Shown: piece by piece, positions 16,496-25,006 of the stretch
How positions within the stretch are numbered: position 1 is the stretch's first letter
How the letters are laid out: each line of letters starts with the position of its first letter
Assembly (NCBI RefSeq): GCF_004323635.1
Contig: NZ_CP036517.1
Coordinates: forward strand, 1 to 38,445
Length of the DNA stretch: 38,445 nucleotides
Direction of reading: 5' to 3'
Source of the DNA: Lichenihabitans psoromatis
GTDB taxonomy: Bacteria > Pseudomonadota > Alphaproteobacteria > Rhizobiales > Beijerinckiaceae
Notes under the pieces: generated by a model
What the model was told of the DNA's origin: nothing
The model's input: the letters and a program-made list of their open reading frames with translations, nothing else
Database searches by the model: none
Made by a program: the position numbers and the translations under genes

Positions 16496-16693
16496 CTCGG
16501 CTTTAACGCTGCCTATAACGGTCGGCGTCAGCGTGTCCTCAAAGGACTCTCACCCGAAATGGTCCTACGGCAGCACCTCGAAGCGAAAGCCACGCTCATG
16601 AAACCTCGATACATACCACCCGATCCGACCGTGCTCGTTAAGGCGATGCGTGTCGCTGCTGACGCCAATGAGGTGTCGCGACCAGACACCTAG
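16496..16693 (+). pseudogene. Integrase-core transposase C-terminal remnant (IS481-like)
   Basis: The frame FNAAYNGRRQRVLKGLSPEM followed by VLRQHLEAKATL and a tail ending VSRPDT resembles the end of IS481-type transposases, in which the final catalytic Glu precedes an AYN-RR segment. An ATG at 16478 is available but lies in the end of the adjacent IS3 fragment, so it is not a genuine start. The family assignment is tentative. Confidence 0.5.
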
Positions 16694-16705
16694 ACTATTC
16701 TTCAT

Positions 16706-17494
16706 CTATATGGTCATTCCAACCCCATAATCGCTGGTCTTCCGGATGGCGACCTGCCATCCCGCATGGACCCACTCATAGCATCCCTCGTACATCTTGA
16801 GGAACGTGACCACGCCACCGGACACGCTTTCAAGGCCGACCTTCTCGATATCGAGAAGAAAATCGTCCCATATCCAAAGGCCGCCGACCTTAAGCATCCG
16901 CCAAGCGATGAGGGTATCGGCCAACACGTCCGGTGCCGTGTGGGACGCGTCGACATAGATGATGTCGTACTTGCGGCCCTGGTAGACCAGCTTAGTGAGG
17001 GCCGCCCAGGACGGTTCGGAAAATACCTCGACGCGGTCGCCATATCGAGCTGTGTTCAGCTTGAATGCCTCCTCGCTGTCCATTTTGAGGGTAATGTTCT
17101 GAGTGGAGGTAAAGCCCTTCTTGATCACGAAATGATCAACCGCCGTTACCTTGCTTCCTGGCAAGTATTCCATGCAAAAAACAACAGAACGACCTTCGAA
17201 GACGCCAACCTCGAGGATCATTGGTTGTTTGTTTTTATAGGGCTCAGTGATCTCGTGCCAAATCCAGATTTTGTCGGAGAACCAATCGTGGCTGAACACC
17301 ATGTCCTTGCATGCGCTTTTGTAGCTTTCCAAAAAGGCGCTGGCTTTCTGGGTTAGATCGGCGAACTGCAGACCGCGCCAGTAAGCCCAATTCCAATATT
17401 CGGTCGGGGTGATCTCGAGCAGCTTTAGATAGCATGGCTTGTTGAGCAGCCACAGATTTCGGATTTGTTCTTCAGCTACAGGCTCTAGTTGCAC
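16706..17494 (-). CDS. Class I SAM-dependent methyltransferase (Methyltransf_24-like)
   Basis: 262 residues. ILEVGVFEGRSVVFCMEYLP (about residues 93-112) is motif I, followed by KVTAVDHF. YDIIYVDASHTAPDVLADTL and LKVGGLWIWDDF are the characteristic DASH and DDF elements of the Methyltransf_24 group. The start is GTG, supported by GGGAGGAG six bases upstream. It lies 130 bases downstream of the TPR-glycosyltransferase on the same strand and probably belongs to the same glycan set. The acceptor is unknown; sugar O-methylation is inferred from context. Codon use and length look normal and the gene is intact. Confidence 0.8.
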   Translation of the reverse strand: MQLEPVAEEQIRNLWLLNKPCYLKLLEITPTEYWNWAYWRGLQFADLTQKASAFLESYKSACKDMVFSHDWFSDKIWIWHEITEPYKNKQPMILEVGVFEGRSVVFCMEYLPGSKVTAVDHFVIKKGFTSTQNITLKMDSEEAFKLNTARYGDRVEVFSEPSWAALTKLVYQGRKYDIIYVDASHTAPDVLADTLIAWRMLKVGGLWIWDDFLLDIEKVGLESVSGGVVTFLKMYEGCYEWVHAGWQVAIRKTSDYGVGMTI

Positions 17495-17622
17495 GTCTCA
17501 CTCCTCCCACATATCCGACTAACTGTGCGCTTTGGTGTGAAAGCTGCGGTGCTATGACCTACCGCTTTCCCGAAGAGACGTAACGGCCACGCTTTCGACG
17601 GTTCGCCTCAACTACTATCCGG

Positions 17623-20457
17623 TCATAGCTGCAAACGGCCTCCGGCGGAGGCGTACTTCGTTTCAGCAAGGCTTAGAGGATCAAAAAAGTAGAAGGCCGC
17701 TAGGCGTCGCATCGCGTCTTGGCCAACGATCCTCTCTGCGCTGGCGCGGGCCTCTCTACCAATCCAGAGACGCAGATCGGGGTCAGCCTGCAGCTGGGTA
17801 ATTTGGGCGATCGCCTCTTCCGTTTCATTGAACAGAAATCCGTTAACACCCTGGTCGATCGCCTCCGCATACCCGCCACGGCGATGCGCAACGACGGGGA
17901 GCCCGGACGCCATGGCTTCGATCACCACGCGCCCCCAAGGTTCGACCCAGGTCCCTGTCCGGTAAAAGAAGCAATCGAGCGACCGCAGGAACTCCGGGAT
18001 TCCTTTAGAGGTTGCAGGCCGAAGCTCCAAACCGAGGACGGCGCCAAAGCTCTCGCACATCGAAACGCCGCCGATAACGAGCGAGCGCCCGCCCATCTCG
18101 CCAACCGCTCGATACACGCTCTCGTCTTCAGGGTGATGTTTCTCGATCACGTCGCGGCTGTGCCGTCCGAGCGTGAATGGCTGGCTTTTCAGCGCACCCG
18201 GATGGAACAGGCCGAGATCAGTCGGCGAGGGCTCGAACAAGCCAGGCAAGCCCAGCTCGTTCTTCATCATCTCCGAACAGTACAGCAGCTGGACCCGCCG
18301 CCCTGTCCATCGCTCGATGTTGCGCACGCGCTCCATCGAATGAGGCGCCTCGAACGTATTGTAGAGAGCGATGATGCGCGACGGCCGAACGGTCGCAATC
18401 CAAGGACCCAGATCAAAGTAGAGGCCGACCAGAACGATGACCCCACCCGGCGAGGGCAGTTGGCCGGCGTAGGGATCAACGACATGCACCGAGCCGTCAC
18501 TTAAAAATGAGTCATGGCACATCTCGGGGGCCCACAGGTCGACCAGTGCGTACTGACGAAGCCGTTCGGCGAGATCCAAGGCATGCAATTCGCTTCCGCC
18601 TCGGGCCTGCTCGAATCGACTGAAAATGTGAATTGTGGGAAAGGCGCCGGAGCGATCGTCGAAAAGGCGATCAATCTCAGGAGCAGTGAGACGCGCGAAG
18701 CTGTTTGCAGCCGTGGACTCGACCGATTCTGCAAATGGGGATCCGGCGTAAAGGCCTTCTGAAAGCCTAGCCGTTTGCGCTGAAGACGTGTCCGCCGACA
18801 CGCCCTCCGCCGCGAGCCGCATCAGCCATGGATGCTCGTGGCGATCCTCATAGGAAATCACAAACCGGCCTACCAGCGCCGCCTCTTTCTCCACGATTGC
18901 GGCAAGGCGCATCAGGCCGTAGAGGCGCACAACGTCTTTGGTGTTTGCCACCGGCGGCGCAAAAGGCAGCATGTCGGCCAGAGCACCATCAACTTCTTGG
19001 AGGTATATTGCGCAGATGAGCCCGCTCTCCAGAAACTGCCATGATCTGGCGTAACGGCGGATGTTTTGGCGGCAAAAAGCCAGGGTCTCGCGGAGTCGTC
19101 CTACTGCTACGCTGAGCCATGTGTAGAATTCGACGTAAGCGACGTCGTACTCGAAGCGTGCCAGATGCCGGGCGCAAGTTTCGAAAGCGCGGCGCCCGTG
19201 ACCGGCTTCGAACAGGGCTCGGCAATACTCCTTCATCGCATGCGGGTCGGCTGGGTGTATCGCGGTTGCACGTCGCCACGCCACTAATGTCTGTCCGGCG
19301 ACTTTCTCGCGTACCGCCATATGAGCAATGGCATGCATGGCGAGCTGGTTAAACCGGTGGCGGATTGCAAGGCGGTGAAAATGCTCGCTTGCCTGCGCGG
19401 CACCTTCGACATCCGCTATGGCATAGCCGTAGTCCAGTTCCGTTTCGAACACGTTCGGATGAGAGGCGCAGACCTCTCGCAGCCGCGCTAGGGCTTCGTG
19501 CCGGGCAAAAGTTAGCTTGGCGACGCGCCAAAGCGACCGCGCATAGTCAGGATCGGCAATCGATGCATCGCATCCAGCTAGCTCGCGGTCAGCGACCTCA
19601 AGGTTGCCTTCGAGAGCCAACATTTCCGCGTATTTCAGTTTGTGCCAAAGCGAGTGCGGCCAGCACCGCCTGAGAAAGCGGCAGATCAGTCGGGCGCGGC
19701 CAACGCGGCCGACGGCCTCGTAAACCTCCATTAGCTTCTGCAGAGGAAGATATTCCCCCGGCATGGCCTTGAGGGCCTGGACCACGACGGTTCGCGCCGC
19801 CCTGAGATCGCCTGTGACACCCAAGACGCCGATCAACGCAATATACGTATCGGGCTGTTCGGGGGCCAGCTCGACGAGTCGTTCGAAGAGGCGACGCGCC
19901 GCAGCCCAGTCGCCGCTGCGTTGGGCAAGTTCTCCCGCGAGGCGAGTGAATGATAAATTCGATGGCTCGAGCGCCACTAGGTGCTCGGCATAATGACGCG
20001 CTTGACCAGGGTCCGCGAGGTCGAGCGAGATGGAGGAGACCTCGTAAAGGATCGGTGTGTGATTTGGATCCTTTGCGAGCGCCTCGACAAGGATTGCACG
20101 CGCCGCTTCGGGACGGCGGACCCGCATCGTGCGGGCGCGTAGCAGACGGCCGTCGCTCGTTTCCGCGACTGCAGCCGAAAGGTTCAGAACTTCGTTGCTG
20201 CTGCGCTTCGCCGCGTCCAACTCGTCCAGGAAGTGTTGGCAGATGCCGAGTTGCAGCCAGCACTGGGCCCGCGTGTTCGCATCGAGGCCACCGCGGCTCG
20301 CCTCGCGAAGGGCGGCCTGCCACGCTTGCTCGGCACCCGCCCAATTGGATCGGCCTTGACGCGCGGCGGCGCGACGCATGTAGAACATGACAAGGAGAGA
20401 CGGCGAGGCGAGCCTACCGACGTTGGCCATCTGTGGAAGGCCCAAGCTGATCTTCAA
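17623..20457 (-). CDS. TPR-repeat protein fused to a GT4 glycosyltransferase
   Basis: 944 residues. Residues about 30-480 are helical TPR-like repeats, for example ARHYAEHLVALEPSNLSFTR, AARRLFERLVELAPEQPDTY and ATAIHPADPHAMKEYCRAL. From about 600 a GT-B transferase begins: IHIFSRFEQARGGSELHALD, then IIALYNTFEAPHSMERVRNI. EPWGRVVIEAMASGLPVVAH holds the GT4 E-x7-E pair (Glu839 and Glu847). The start is uncertain: TTG at 20457, or ATG at 20430, both before the first repeat. No signal peptide or membrane segment is seen. The TPR part probably organises partner proteins or the acceptor. A methyltransferase gene follows on the same strand. Confidence 0.85.
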   Translation of the reverse strand: MKISLGLPQMANVGRLASPSLLVMFYMRRAAARQGRSNWAGAEQAWQAALREASRGGLDANTRAQCWLQLGICQHFLDELDAAKRSSNEVLNLSAAVAETSDGRLLRARTMRVRRPEAARAILVEALAKDPNHTPILYEVSSISLDLADPGQARHYAEHLVALEPSNLSFTRLAGELAQRSGDWAAARRLFERLVELAPEQPDTYIALIGVLGVTGDLRAARTVVVQALKAMPGEYLPLQKLMEVYEAVGRVGRARLICRFLRRCWPHSLWHKLKYAEMLALEGNLEVADRELAGCDASIADPDYARSLWRVAKLTFARHEALARLREVCASHPNVFETELDYGYAIADVEGAAQASEHFHRLAIRHRFNQLAMHAIAHMAVREKVAGQTLVAWRRATAIHPADPHAMKEYCRALFEAGHGRRAFETCARHLARFEYDVAYVEFYTWLSVAVGRLRETLAFCRQNIRRYARSWQFLESGLICAIYLQEVDGALADMLPFAPPVANTKDVVRLYGLMRLAAIVEKEAALVGRFVISYEDRHEHPWLMRLAAEGVSADTSSAQTARLSEGLYAGSPFAESVESTAANSFARLTAPEIDRLFDDRSGAFPTIHIFSRFEQARGGSELHALDLAERLRQYALVDLWAPEMCHDSFLSDGSVHVVDPYAGQLPSPGGVIVLVGLYFDLGPWIATVRPSRIIALYNTFEAPHSMERVRNIERWTGRRVQLLYCSEMMKNELGLPGLFEPSPTDLGLFHPGALKSQPFTLGRHSRDVIEKHHPEDESVYRAVGEMGGRSLVIGGVSMCESFGAVLGLELRPATSKGIPEFLRSLDCFFYRTGTWVEPWGRVVIEAMASGLPVVAHRRGGYAEAIDQGVNGFLFNETEEAIAQITQLQADPDLRLWIGREARASAERIVGQDAMRRLAAFYFFDPLSLAETKYASAGGRLQL

Positions 20458-20593
20458 TTTAGGGCTCCATGCACATACGGTTCCAAATGTGCGTCGTTAA
20501 ACAAATTCAGTACTCCAAGCGCCAGAGCACGCATCCAGCGAAGCCACGAGCACAGGTTCCATTACACGAAAGGCTAAGGTGGCTCCATTTATC

Positions 20594-20611
20594 TGAACTG
20601 TCCGGCGTCAG
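20594..20611 (+). repeat. Left terminal repeat of an IS3-type element
   Basis: TGAACTGTCCGGCGTCAG lies 73 bases upstream of the orfA remnant. It matches GAAACTGTCCGTCGTCAG at 28287-28304, which borders the orfB remnant, so the two represent the two ends of the same IS type. Confidence 0.65.
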
Positions 20612-20683
20612 CACCAATGGCACAGATTTGAGGTTGTGAACTGAGGAGGATTTGGGTCTCGTCGTCGTGACGAAGGAACGAAG

Positions 20684-20821
20684 ATGAGAGCCAAATCCTC
20701 AATCGCCAAGAAGCCTGCCGAGCAGGTGGTGAAGGACATCCGGCGGGCGACCCGCCGACACTTTTCGGCGGAAGACAAGATCCGGATCGTGCTCGAAGGC
20801 TTGCGCGGCGAGGACATCCTG
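20684..20821 (+). pseudogene. IS3-family orfA, N-terminal remnant
   Basis: From ATG 20684 (GAAGGAACGAAG upstream): MRAKSSIAKKPAEQVVKDIR, then RATRRHFSAEDKIRIVLEGL, RGED. This is the HTH start of an IS3-group orfA. After RGED the sequence diverges and stops at 20890. Its orfB counterpart is found on the other strand at 28.4-28.7 kb. Confidence 0.75.
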
Positions 20822-20957
20822 CCCGACCAGATCGCCCGCGGCGAACTCAGGCCGCTACGCGACCCTCGAAACAGCGGCGACGAGGGCTGAATCGAACTTT
20901 CGGTTCCGTTGCTACCGGACCCCCCATTTTGGCTCTGCTGACCAACAGCTTTGGCAT

Positions 20958-21644
20958 CTACCTAGCACGTTGGGCGAGCAGCTTCTCGCCATCGGGTCTG
21001 ATTTCTCCCTTTGGCGTAACGTGACGGTAGAGGGTTTGCCGCGTGATGCCGAGTTCAGCGCATAGTTCGGCGACCTTTGTCTCCGGCTTGCCCATCGCCG
21101 CCTGGGCGAGGCGAAGCTTGGCAGTCGTCATCTTGAACGGACGCCCACCATGCCGCCCACGCGCTCGTGCGGACGCCAGACCGGCGCGGGTGCGTTCGAC
21201 GATCAGTTCACGCTCGAACTCGGCGAGGCCGGCGAAGATCGCAAAGATCAGCCGGCCGTTGGCGGTGGTGGTGTCGATCGACGCGCCTTCACCCGCCAGC
21301 ACCTTAAGGCCGATGCCTCGTTTGGTCAGGTCGCCGACTGTATTGACGAGGTGGCGCAGGTCGCGGCCGAGCCGATCGAGCTTCCAGATGACGAGCGTAT
21401 CGTCGCGGCGTAGCGCCTTCAGACAGGCGTCCAACCCCGGCCGCTTGTCGAGCCGCCCCGAGGCGGTGTCTTCATAAATATGGTCGGGATCGACGCCGTC
21501 CGCGACCAACGCATCGCGCTGGAGGTCGTGGACCTGGCTACCATCCGCCTTGGACACCCGTGCGTAACCGATTTGCGTTGTCACATATACGTTCGTCTGC
21601 GTGACAAAGCCCAAACACCCGTCACGATGCAAATACTCTGTCAC
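20958..21644 (-). CDS. Serine recombinase / resolvase (Tn3-type, Pin family)
   Basis: 228 residues; the probable start is GTG at 21584, giving a 208-residue protein beginning VTTQIGYARVSKADGSQVHD, with the catalytic serine in ARVS. LVIWKLDRLGRDLRHLVNTV, GRLIFAIFAGLAEFERELIV and ERTRAGLASARARGRHGGRP are family signatures. A C-terminal HTH (VAELCAELGITRQTLYRH) binds res sites. The protein is full length with a normal domain order. It resolves cointegrates or inverts DNA. No Tn3 transposase is present, so it may be a leftover of a transposon or plasmid resolution system. Confidence 0.88.
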   Translation of the reverse strand: MTEYLHRDGCLGFVTQTNVYVTTQIGYARVSKADGSQVHDLQRDALVADGVDPDHIYEDTASGRLDKRPGLDACLKALRRDDTLVIWKLDRLGRDLRHLVNTVGDLTKRGIGLKVLAGEGASIDTTTANGRLIFAIFAGLAEFERELIVERTRAGLASARARGRHGGRPFKMTTAKLRLAQAAMGKPETKVAELCAELGITRQTLYRHVTPKGEIRPDGEKLLAQRAR

Positions 21645-21770
21645 CTAACGCATGTTCCTGTCTATGCTCCGTGAACCTACCAAAAAGTAGATTGTGTGAC
21701 GAGTGGCAGGTCGTGGTCGATAACCGGCATGCCAGACGCTGGCTCAGCTCGTCGGTCGCCTGCAGATGCC

Positions 21771-21860
21771 TAATGCCTCCAGCCGCTCGAGATCGTCGCT
21801 CTTGGCCGAGATCGCCTTCAGCCGCTCGTCAATGTCGAAAAACCTAATCTGGCCACGCAT
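21771..21860 (-). pseudogene. IS5-family transposase N-terminal scrap
   Basis: The minus strand reads MRGQIRFFDIDERLKAISAK then SDDLERLEAL, the first 30 residues of an IS5-type transposase. The frame goes on to a stop at 21744 in unrelated sequence and also extends upstream to 21926 without clear homology. Too short to be functional. Confidence 0.5.
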
Positions 21861-22007
21861 CGTTCCGGTCGAAACCGCGAGGTATTTGGAGGTATCCAGT
21901 CGAGAGTCCGCTTCTTCCTCAGTCAACGTCTCTCTATTTGAACTCTGTTTGTGCCGCTCATTTCATTCGCATTTGCGTGCGCCATCAAAACGCTACGGAC
22001 CCGGATT

Positions 22008-22331
22008 TCAATGCTGGCGAACGTCGCGACGTCCGAAGCCGTGGGGAGCGGGGTAAAGCTCCGGCGGCGGCGTAAGCCTCGTGAACGCCGGCCGGTCGGC
22101 CGCAATGCCCTCCTCGAGGCCGAGCTCGATCATCTTGGCGATATCGCGCCTCAGCAGCGTGAGAGCCTCACGTCGCGCCGCGAGCTCGCGGCGTTCGGCA
22201 ACAGCGACGCAATGATCGACCACTCGAAATCCGTCAAATCTCCCGAGCCGGGCTGGGGCGTCCACGGTCCCGCTCTCCAACTCCCGTCCCAAAGCAGGCT
22301 GCCAAGCGGCCAATGCTCGGTTGATGGTCAT
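22008..22331 (-). CDS. Small hypothetical protein
   Basis: 107 residues from an ATG at 22331. The composition is ordinary for a soluble protein: RELAARREALTLLRRDIAKM then IELGLEEGIAADRP, with a Pro-rich TRLTPPPELYPAPHGFGRR near the end. I do not recognise the family. It lies 60 bases downstream of the aldo-keto reductase chimera on the same strand. A competing frame on the plus strand is Arg-rich and looks like a shadow. Confidence 0.4.
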   Translation of the reverse strand: MTINRALAAWQPALGRELESGTVDAPARLGRFDGFRVVDHCVAVAERRELAARREALTLLRRDIAKMIELGLEEGIAADRPAFTRLTPPPELYPAPHGFGRRDVRQH

Positions 22332-22393
22332 ATGCGCTTCCTATTATGCGTGGAGAGATTGAAGATTCAGCCCGACGATCGGCGGAAAGATCG

Positions 22394-23197
22394 CTAGAGG
22401 ACGATCACCGGTCTGCCACGCAGGCCGCCGGCTTCAAGCGTGCGTTGCGCGTCGGCCACCTGGTGGATGCCGTACTCGCCCGTCACCCGCAGACGAATTT
22501 CACCGGCCTCTACAACCTTGCTGAGCGGCACCCATGCAATGCCGTGCGCGACGCATAAATCAAGCATGTCCTCATATTGTCGGCTCAGCAGGCTATAAGC
22601 GGATTGGACGCAGACAATTCCCGCGGGAATGGCCCGTTCAAGGTTCGTGCGGCTGGTAGAGCCGACGCCGATCGCACCGATCTTGCCTTCGTCCCGCAAG
22701 GCAATCATCATGGCCAGCTGATCATCGATGTCGACGATCTGGTCCCCTTCGGCTACCAATCCCGGGGCGATATCCAGGCGACGTAGGTTGACGACCGGCA
22801 GTTGTTCCAGCCCAAGGCTGCGCAGATTGTCCTCGACGCTGGCGCGAAGCTGCTCGGGGCGCTGCGCTGGTTTGATCGGAACCGCCTTGCCTGGGTCCGG
22901 GTCAGCGCCGACTTTGGTCACGACGACGACGATCTCGCGCGTGTCGAGCAAGACCTTGCGGATGACGTCATTGACGGAGCCATTTCCGTAAAACAGGGCC
23001 GTATCGACGTGATTGATGCCCAGATCGATTGCCCGCCGCAGCAGATCAACAGCCTCTGCCGGTTGGTTGGTCAGGCGTTCAAACTGCATCGCGCCAAAAC
23101 CAACTCGAGCGACTTGCTGCATGCCGAGGGAGAGGGAGCCGAGGCGGCCGTCGTTCATCGCTTGACCGTGGGACATCAGCGCACATCCATGATACAT
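22394..23197 (-). CDS. Aldo-keto reductase fused to the C-terminal tail of a zinc-type dehydrogenase/quinone reductase
   Basis: 267 residues, or 254 from the ATG at 23158. Residues to about 222 are a normal aldo-keto reductase: RVGFGAMQF, AIDLGINHVDTALFYGNGSV with Asp and Tyr of the active site, LRSLGLEQLPVVNLRRLDIA, and IGVGSTSRTNLERAIPAGIV. After HGIAWVPL the usual FFPLG segment is replaced. The last 42 residues (SKVVEAGEIRLRVTGEYGIH, then QVADAQRTLEAGGLRGRPVI) match the end of medium-chain quinone reductases. An in-frame deletion joining two adjacent genes explains this. The NADPH-binding C-terminus of the reductase is lost, so activity is doubtful. It is divergent from the TetR gene that probably controls it. 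Confidence 0.82.
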   Translation of the reverse strand: MYHGCALMSHGQAMNDGRLGSLSLGMQQVARVGFGAMQFERLTNQPAEAVDLLRRAIDLGINHVDTALFYGNGSVNDVIRKVLLDTREIVVVVTKVGADPDPGKAVPIKPAQRPEQLRASVEDNLRSLGLEQLPVVNLRRLDIAPGLVAEGDQIVDIDDQLAMMIALRDEGKIGAIGVGSTSRTNLERAIPAGIVCVQSAYSLLSRQYEDMLDLCVAHGIAWVPLSKVVEAGEIRLRVTGEYGIHQVADAQRTLEAGGLRGRPVIVL

Positions 23198-23204
23198 AGG
23201 TTTG

Positions 23205-23226
23205 CAAACGGAGCTACCTCCGTTTG
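23205..23226. promoter_or_regulatory. Palindromic operator between the reductase and TetR genes
   Basis: CAAACGGAG (23205-23213), four-base spacer CTAC, CTCCGTTTG (23218-23226): a perfect 9-bp inverted repeat. It lies between two divergent genes, about 30 bases before the TetR start, the usual place for a TetR autoregulatory operator. Confidence 0.75.
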
Positions 23227-23255
23227 TCCATGTCTATAACCGGAGGCTCCTCCGA

Positions 23256-23837
23256 TTGTCAACGCCAGTTCGTCGACGCGCCGACGGTGTCAAGAACCGA
23301 TCCCGGATCATTGCTGAATCGCAGCGGTTGTTTTCGACGGCGGAGGCCAAGGTCTCGCTTGAAGCGATCGCTCGCGCGGCGGAGGTCGGGATTGGTACGC
23401 TTTATCGCCATTTCCGGACGAAAGAGGCGCTGGTCGAGGCGATGTATCAATCAGAACTCGATGCGCTCGACAGCGAGGCCAACGACCTTCTTGCCAATCG
23501 CCCACCGGCCGAAGCGATGCGGCAGTGGATGGACAGCTATGCCAAGTTCGTGGTTGCCAAGCATGCGATGCATGACGTGTTTCGGATTGCGCTTGCGCCC
23601 CGCTCGACCGAAGGATCCGAGATACGAACGCGAATCAACGCAACGATCGCAAAGTTTCTGGTGGCGGGATCGAACGACGGTAGCATTCGCAGCGATTTCC
23701 AACCCGACGACATCACGGTGATCCTCGCAGGGTCGGTTTTTCCGGCGGCGCTCTCAGCCGATTGCAGGCAGGTCGCGCGCGTACTGGACCTGCTTATGGC
23801 AGGTCTGCGTCCGGCTGCGCATGAAGCTGGTCACTGA
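23256..23837 (+). CDS. TetR-family transcriptional regulator
   Basis: 193 residues from a TTG at 23256, chosen because CGGAGG lies nine bases upstream; an earlier in-frame TTG at 23202 would put the coding region over the operator. The HTH is VSLEAIARAAEVGIGTLYRH followed by FRTKEALVEAMYQSEL, the family signature. The C-terminal ligand domain is normal in length. It probably represses itself and the divergent reductase by binding the 9-bp palindrome. The regulator is intact while its target gene is a deletion chimera. Confidence 0.85.
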   Translation: MSTPVRRRADGVKNRSRIIAESQRLFSTAEAKVSLEAIARAAEVGIGTLYRHFRTKEALVEAMYQSELDALDSEANDLLANRPPAEAMRQWMDSYAKFVVAKHAMHDVFRIALAPRSTEGSEIRTRINATIAKFLVAGSNDGSIRSDFQPDDITVILAGSVFPAALSADCRQVARVLDLLMAGLRPAAHEAGH

Positions 23838-24296
23838 AACCCCCGCAAACAAGCAGATCACCGCTCGCATAGATGGTGATGTCCACCGTACACGCTAATC
23901 GAGACGGCGTAGCTCTCGATATCGATCCTCAGGCCGGGCTAGCCGCTCCATCGCTTCGATAAACGACCGTCGCCTCACCATGCTGGCGTCGTTCATGATG
24001 GGTCATTGGCTCGCTCAGTGCCCCTGGTCGTTGCTCAAATCAGTATCGTAAGAAACCGGTTAGGCGATTCCTTTGCTCATAAGATTCATATGGCGATCCA
24101 AGAATCACGTCAAAGATTAATAAAAACATCTCGCTCAAACCGCTTTAATCAAGCTATATTTTTATAGTATAGTTTTTTGGCTTTTATATTATTAAAGTAT
24201 TCCATACCGATCCATTCAAACTATTGCAATAATATAGATGTCAGCGAATGCATTCGCTTCGATGACGCAATATCTATGCAATATTTAAGGACTGAT
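23838..24296. other. Gene-poor interval with an AT-rich island upstream of the XRE gene
   Basis: No convincing gene. A minus-strand frame of 33 residues (23895-23996, MNDASMVRRRSFIEAMERLA and then RPEDRYRELRRLD) may be a gene scrap. From about 24050 the DNA turns AT-rich, with CTATATTTTTATAG (24154-24167, inverted repeat) and several TATA-like stretches. It contrasts sharply with the GC-rich surroundings and probably holds the promoter of the XRE gene. Confidence 0.55.
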
Positions 24297-24710
24297 ATGT
24301 CAAAATTGTACGAGCATAAAAATCTATCGGCTGTTGCGGCCTATTTACACCATGCGATCGATACGAGTGGCAAGAGCCAGCGTGACATTGCGCGCGAAAC
24401 CGGCTTTCCAAAACCGAACATGTTATCGATGTTAAAACACGACGAAGCAAAATTGCCTCTCGATCGAGTCCCTAAACTTGCTGCGGCGGTCGGTGCCGAT
24501 CCGGCTCACTTGTTCCGTCTGGCTCTCGAGCAGAGCTGGCCAGATACGCGGCAAGTCATCGACGAGATATTCGGAGGAATTGTCACCCGCCACGAGCGAG
24601 CTCTGCTCGAAGCCGTTCGGCGCGCGACGAAAGACCGAGATCCCGAGTTCTCCGAAACGCAGATTGGGAACGCCGTCGCCGTACTGACGCTTGGCCTGAC
24701 AAGAGCATGA
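24297..24710 (+). CDS. XRE-like helix-turn-helix regulator
   Basis: 137 residues from the ATG at 24297, chosen because AAGGAC lies 9 bases upstream; the longer upstream frame is AT-rich and unlike protein. HTH: SGKSQRDIARETGFPKPNML then SMLKHDEAKLPLDRVPKLAA. The C-terminal half contains VIDEIFGGIVTRHERALLEA and AVAVLTLGLTRA. Its order, AT-rich promoter then regulator then small membrane protein, resembles mobile-element cargo. The target is unknown. The gene is less GC-rich than its neighbours at the 5' end, suggesting separate acquisition. Confidence 0.75.
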   Translation: MSKLYEHKNLSAVAAYLHHAIDTSGKSQRDIARETGFPKPNMLSMLKHDEAKLPLDRVPKLAAAVGADPAHLFRLALEQSWPDTRQVIDEIFGGIVTRHERALLEAVRRATKDRDPEFSETQIGNAVAVLTLGLTRA

Positions 24711-24748
24711 TCCAAACGATACGATGTCATCTTACTTAAGGGGGCCTA

Positions 24749-25006
24749 ATGGCTATTGTCGATGCAGGGCTTTTCATCGCGCTGCAACAGGCTGGCGCTT
24801 CGTCGGAGCGCTGTGAGGAAGCCGCTCACGAGGTCGCGCAGCTCCGCATGGATGTCGATGCCTTGAACAGGCGGATTGTTGGCAACGGCGACAACAATTT
24901 TATGGGTTGGCTCCGGCGATTAGGGCCAACTCTCGCCATAGCTCTGATCGCAGAGTCTGTGATCCTGATGGCGGCTTTTATTGTGATTAGCAAAGGCGTG
25001 CGCTGA
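24749..25006 (+). CDS. Small protein with C-terminal membrane anchor
   Basis: 85 residues. AAGGGGG precedes the ATG at 24749. The N-terminal 55 residues are amphipathic or coiled (QLRMDVDALNRRIVGNG). The segment LGPTLAIALIAESVILMAAF, continued by IVI (about residues 58-80), is a single membrane helix. It starts 38 bases after the XRE gene and is probably co-transcribed. No family recognised. Confidence 0.6.
   Translation: MAIVDAGLFIALQQAGASSERCEEAAHEVAQLRMDVDALNRRIVGNGDNNFMGWLRRLGPTLAIALIAESVILMAAFIVISKGVR

Noticed and set aside
16478..16693. Independent 71-residue gene
   Set aside because: Its start lies in an IS3 end and its sequence resembles a transposase C-terminus; treated as an IS remnant.
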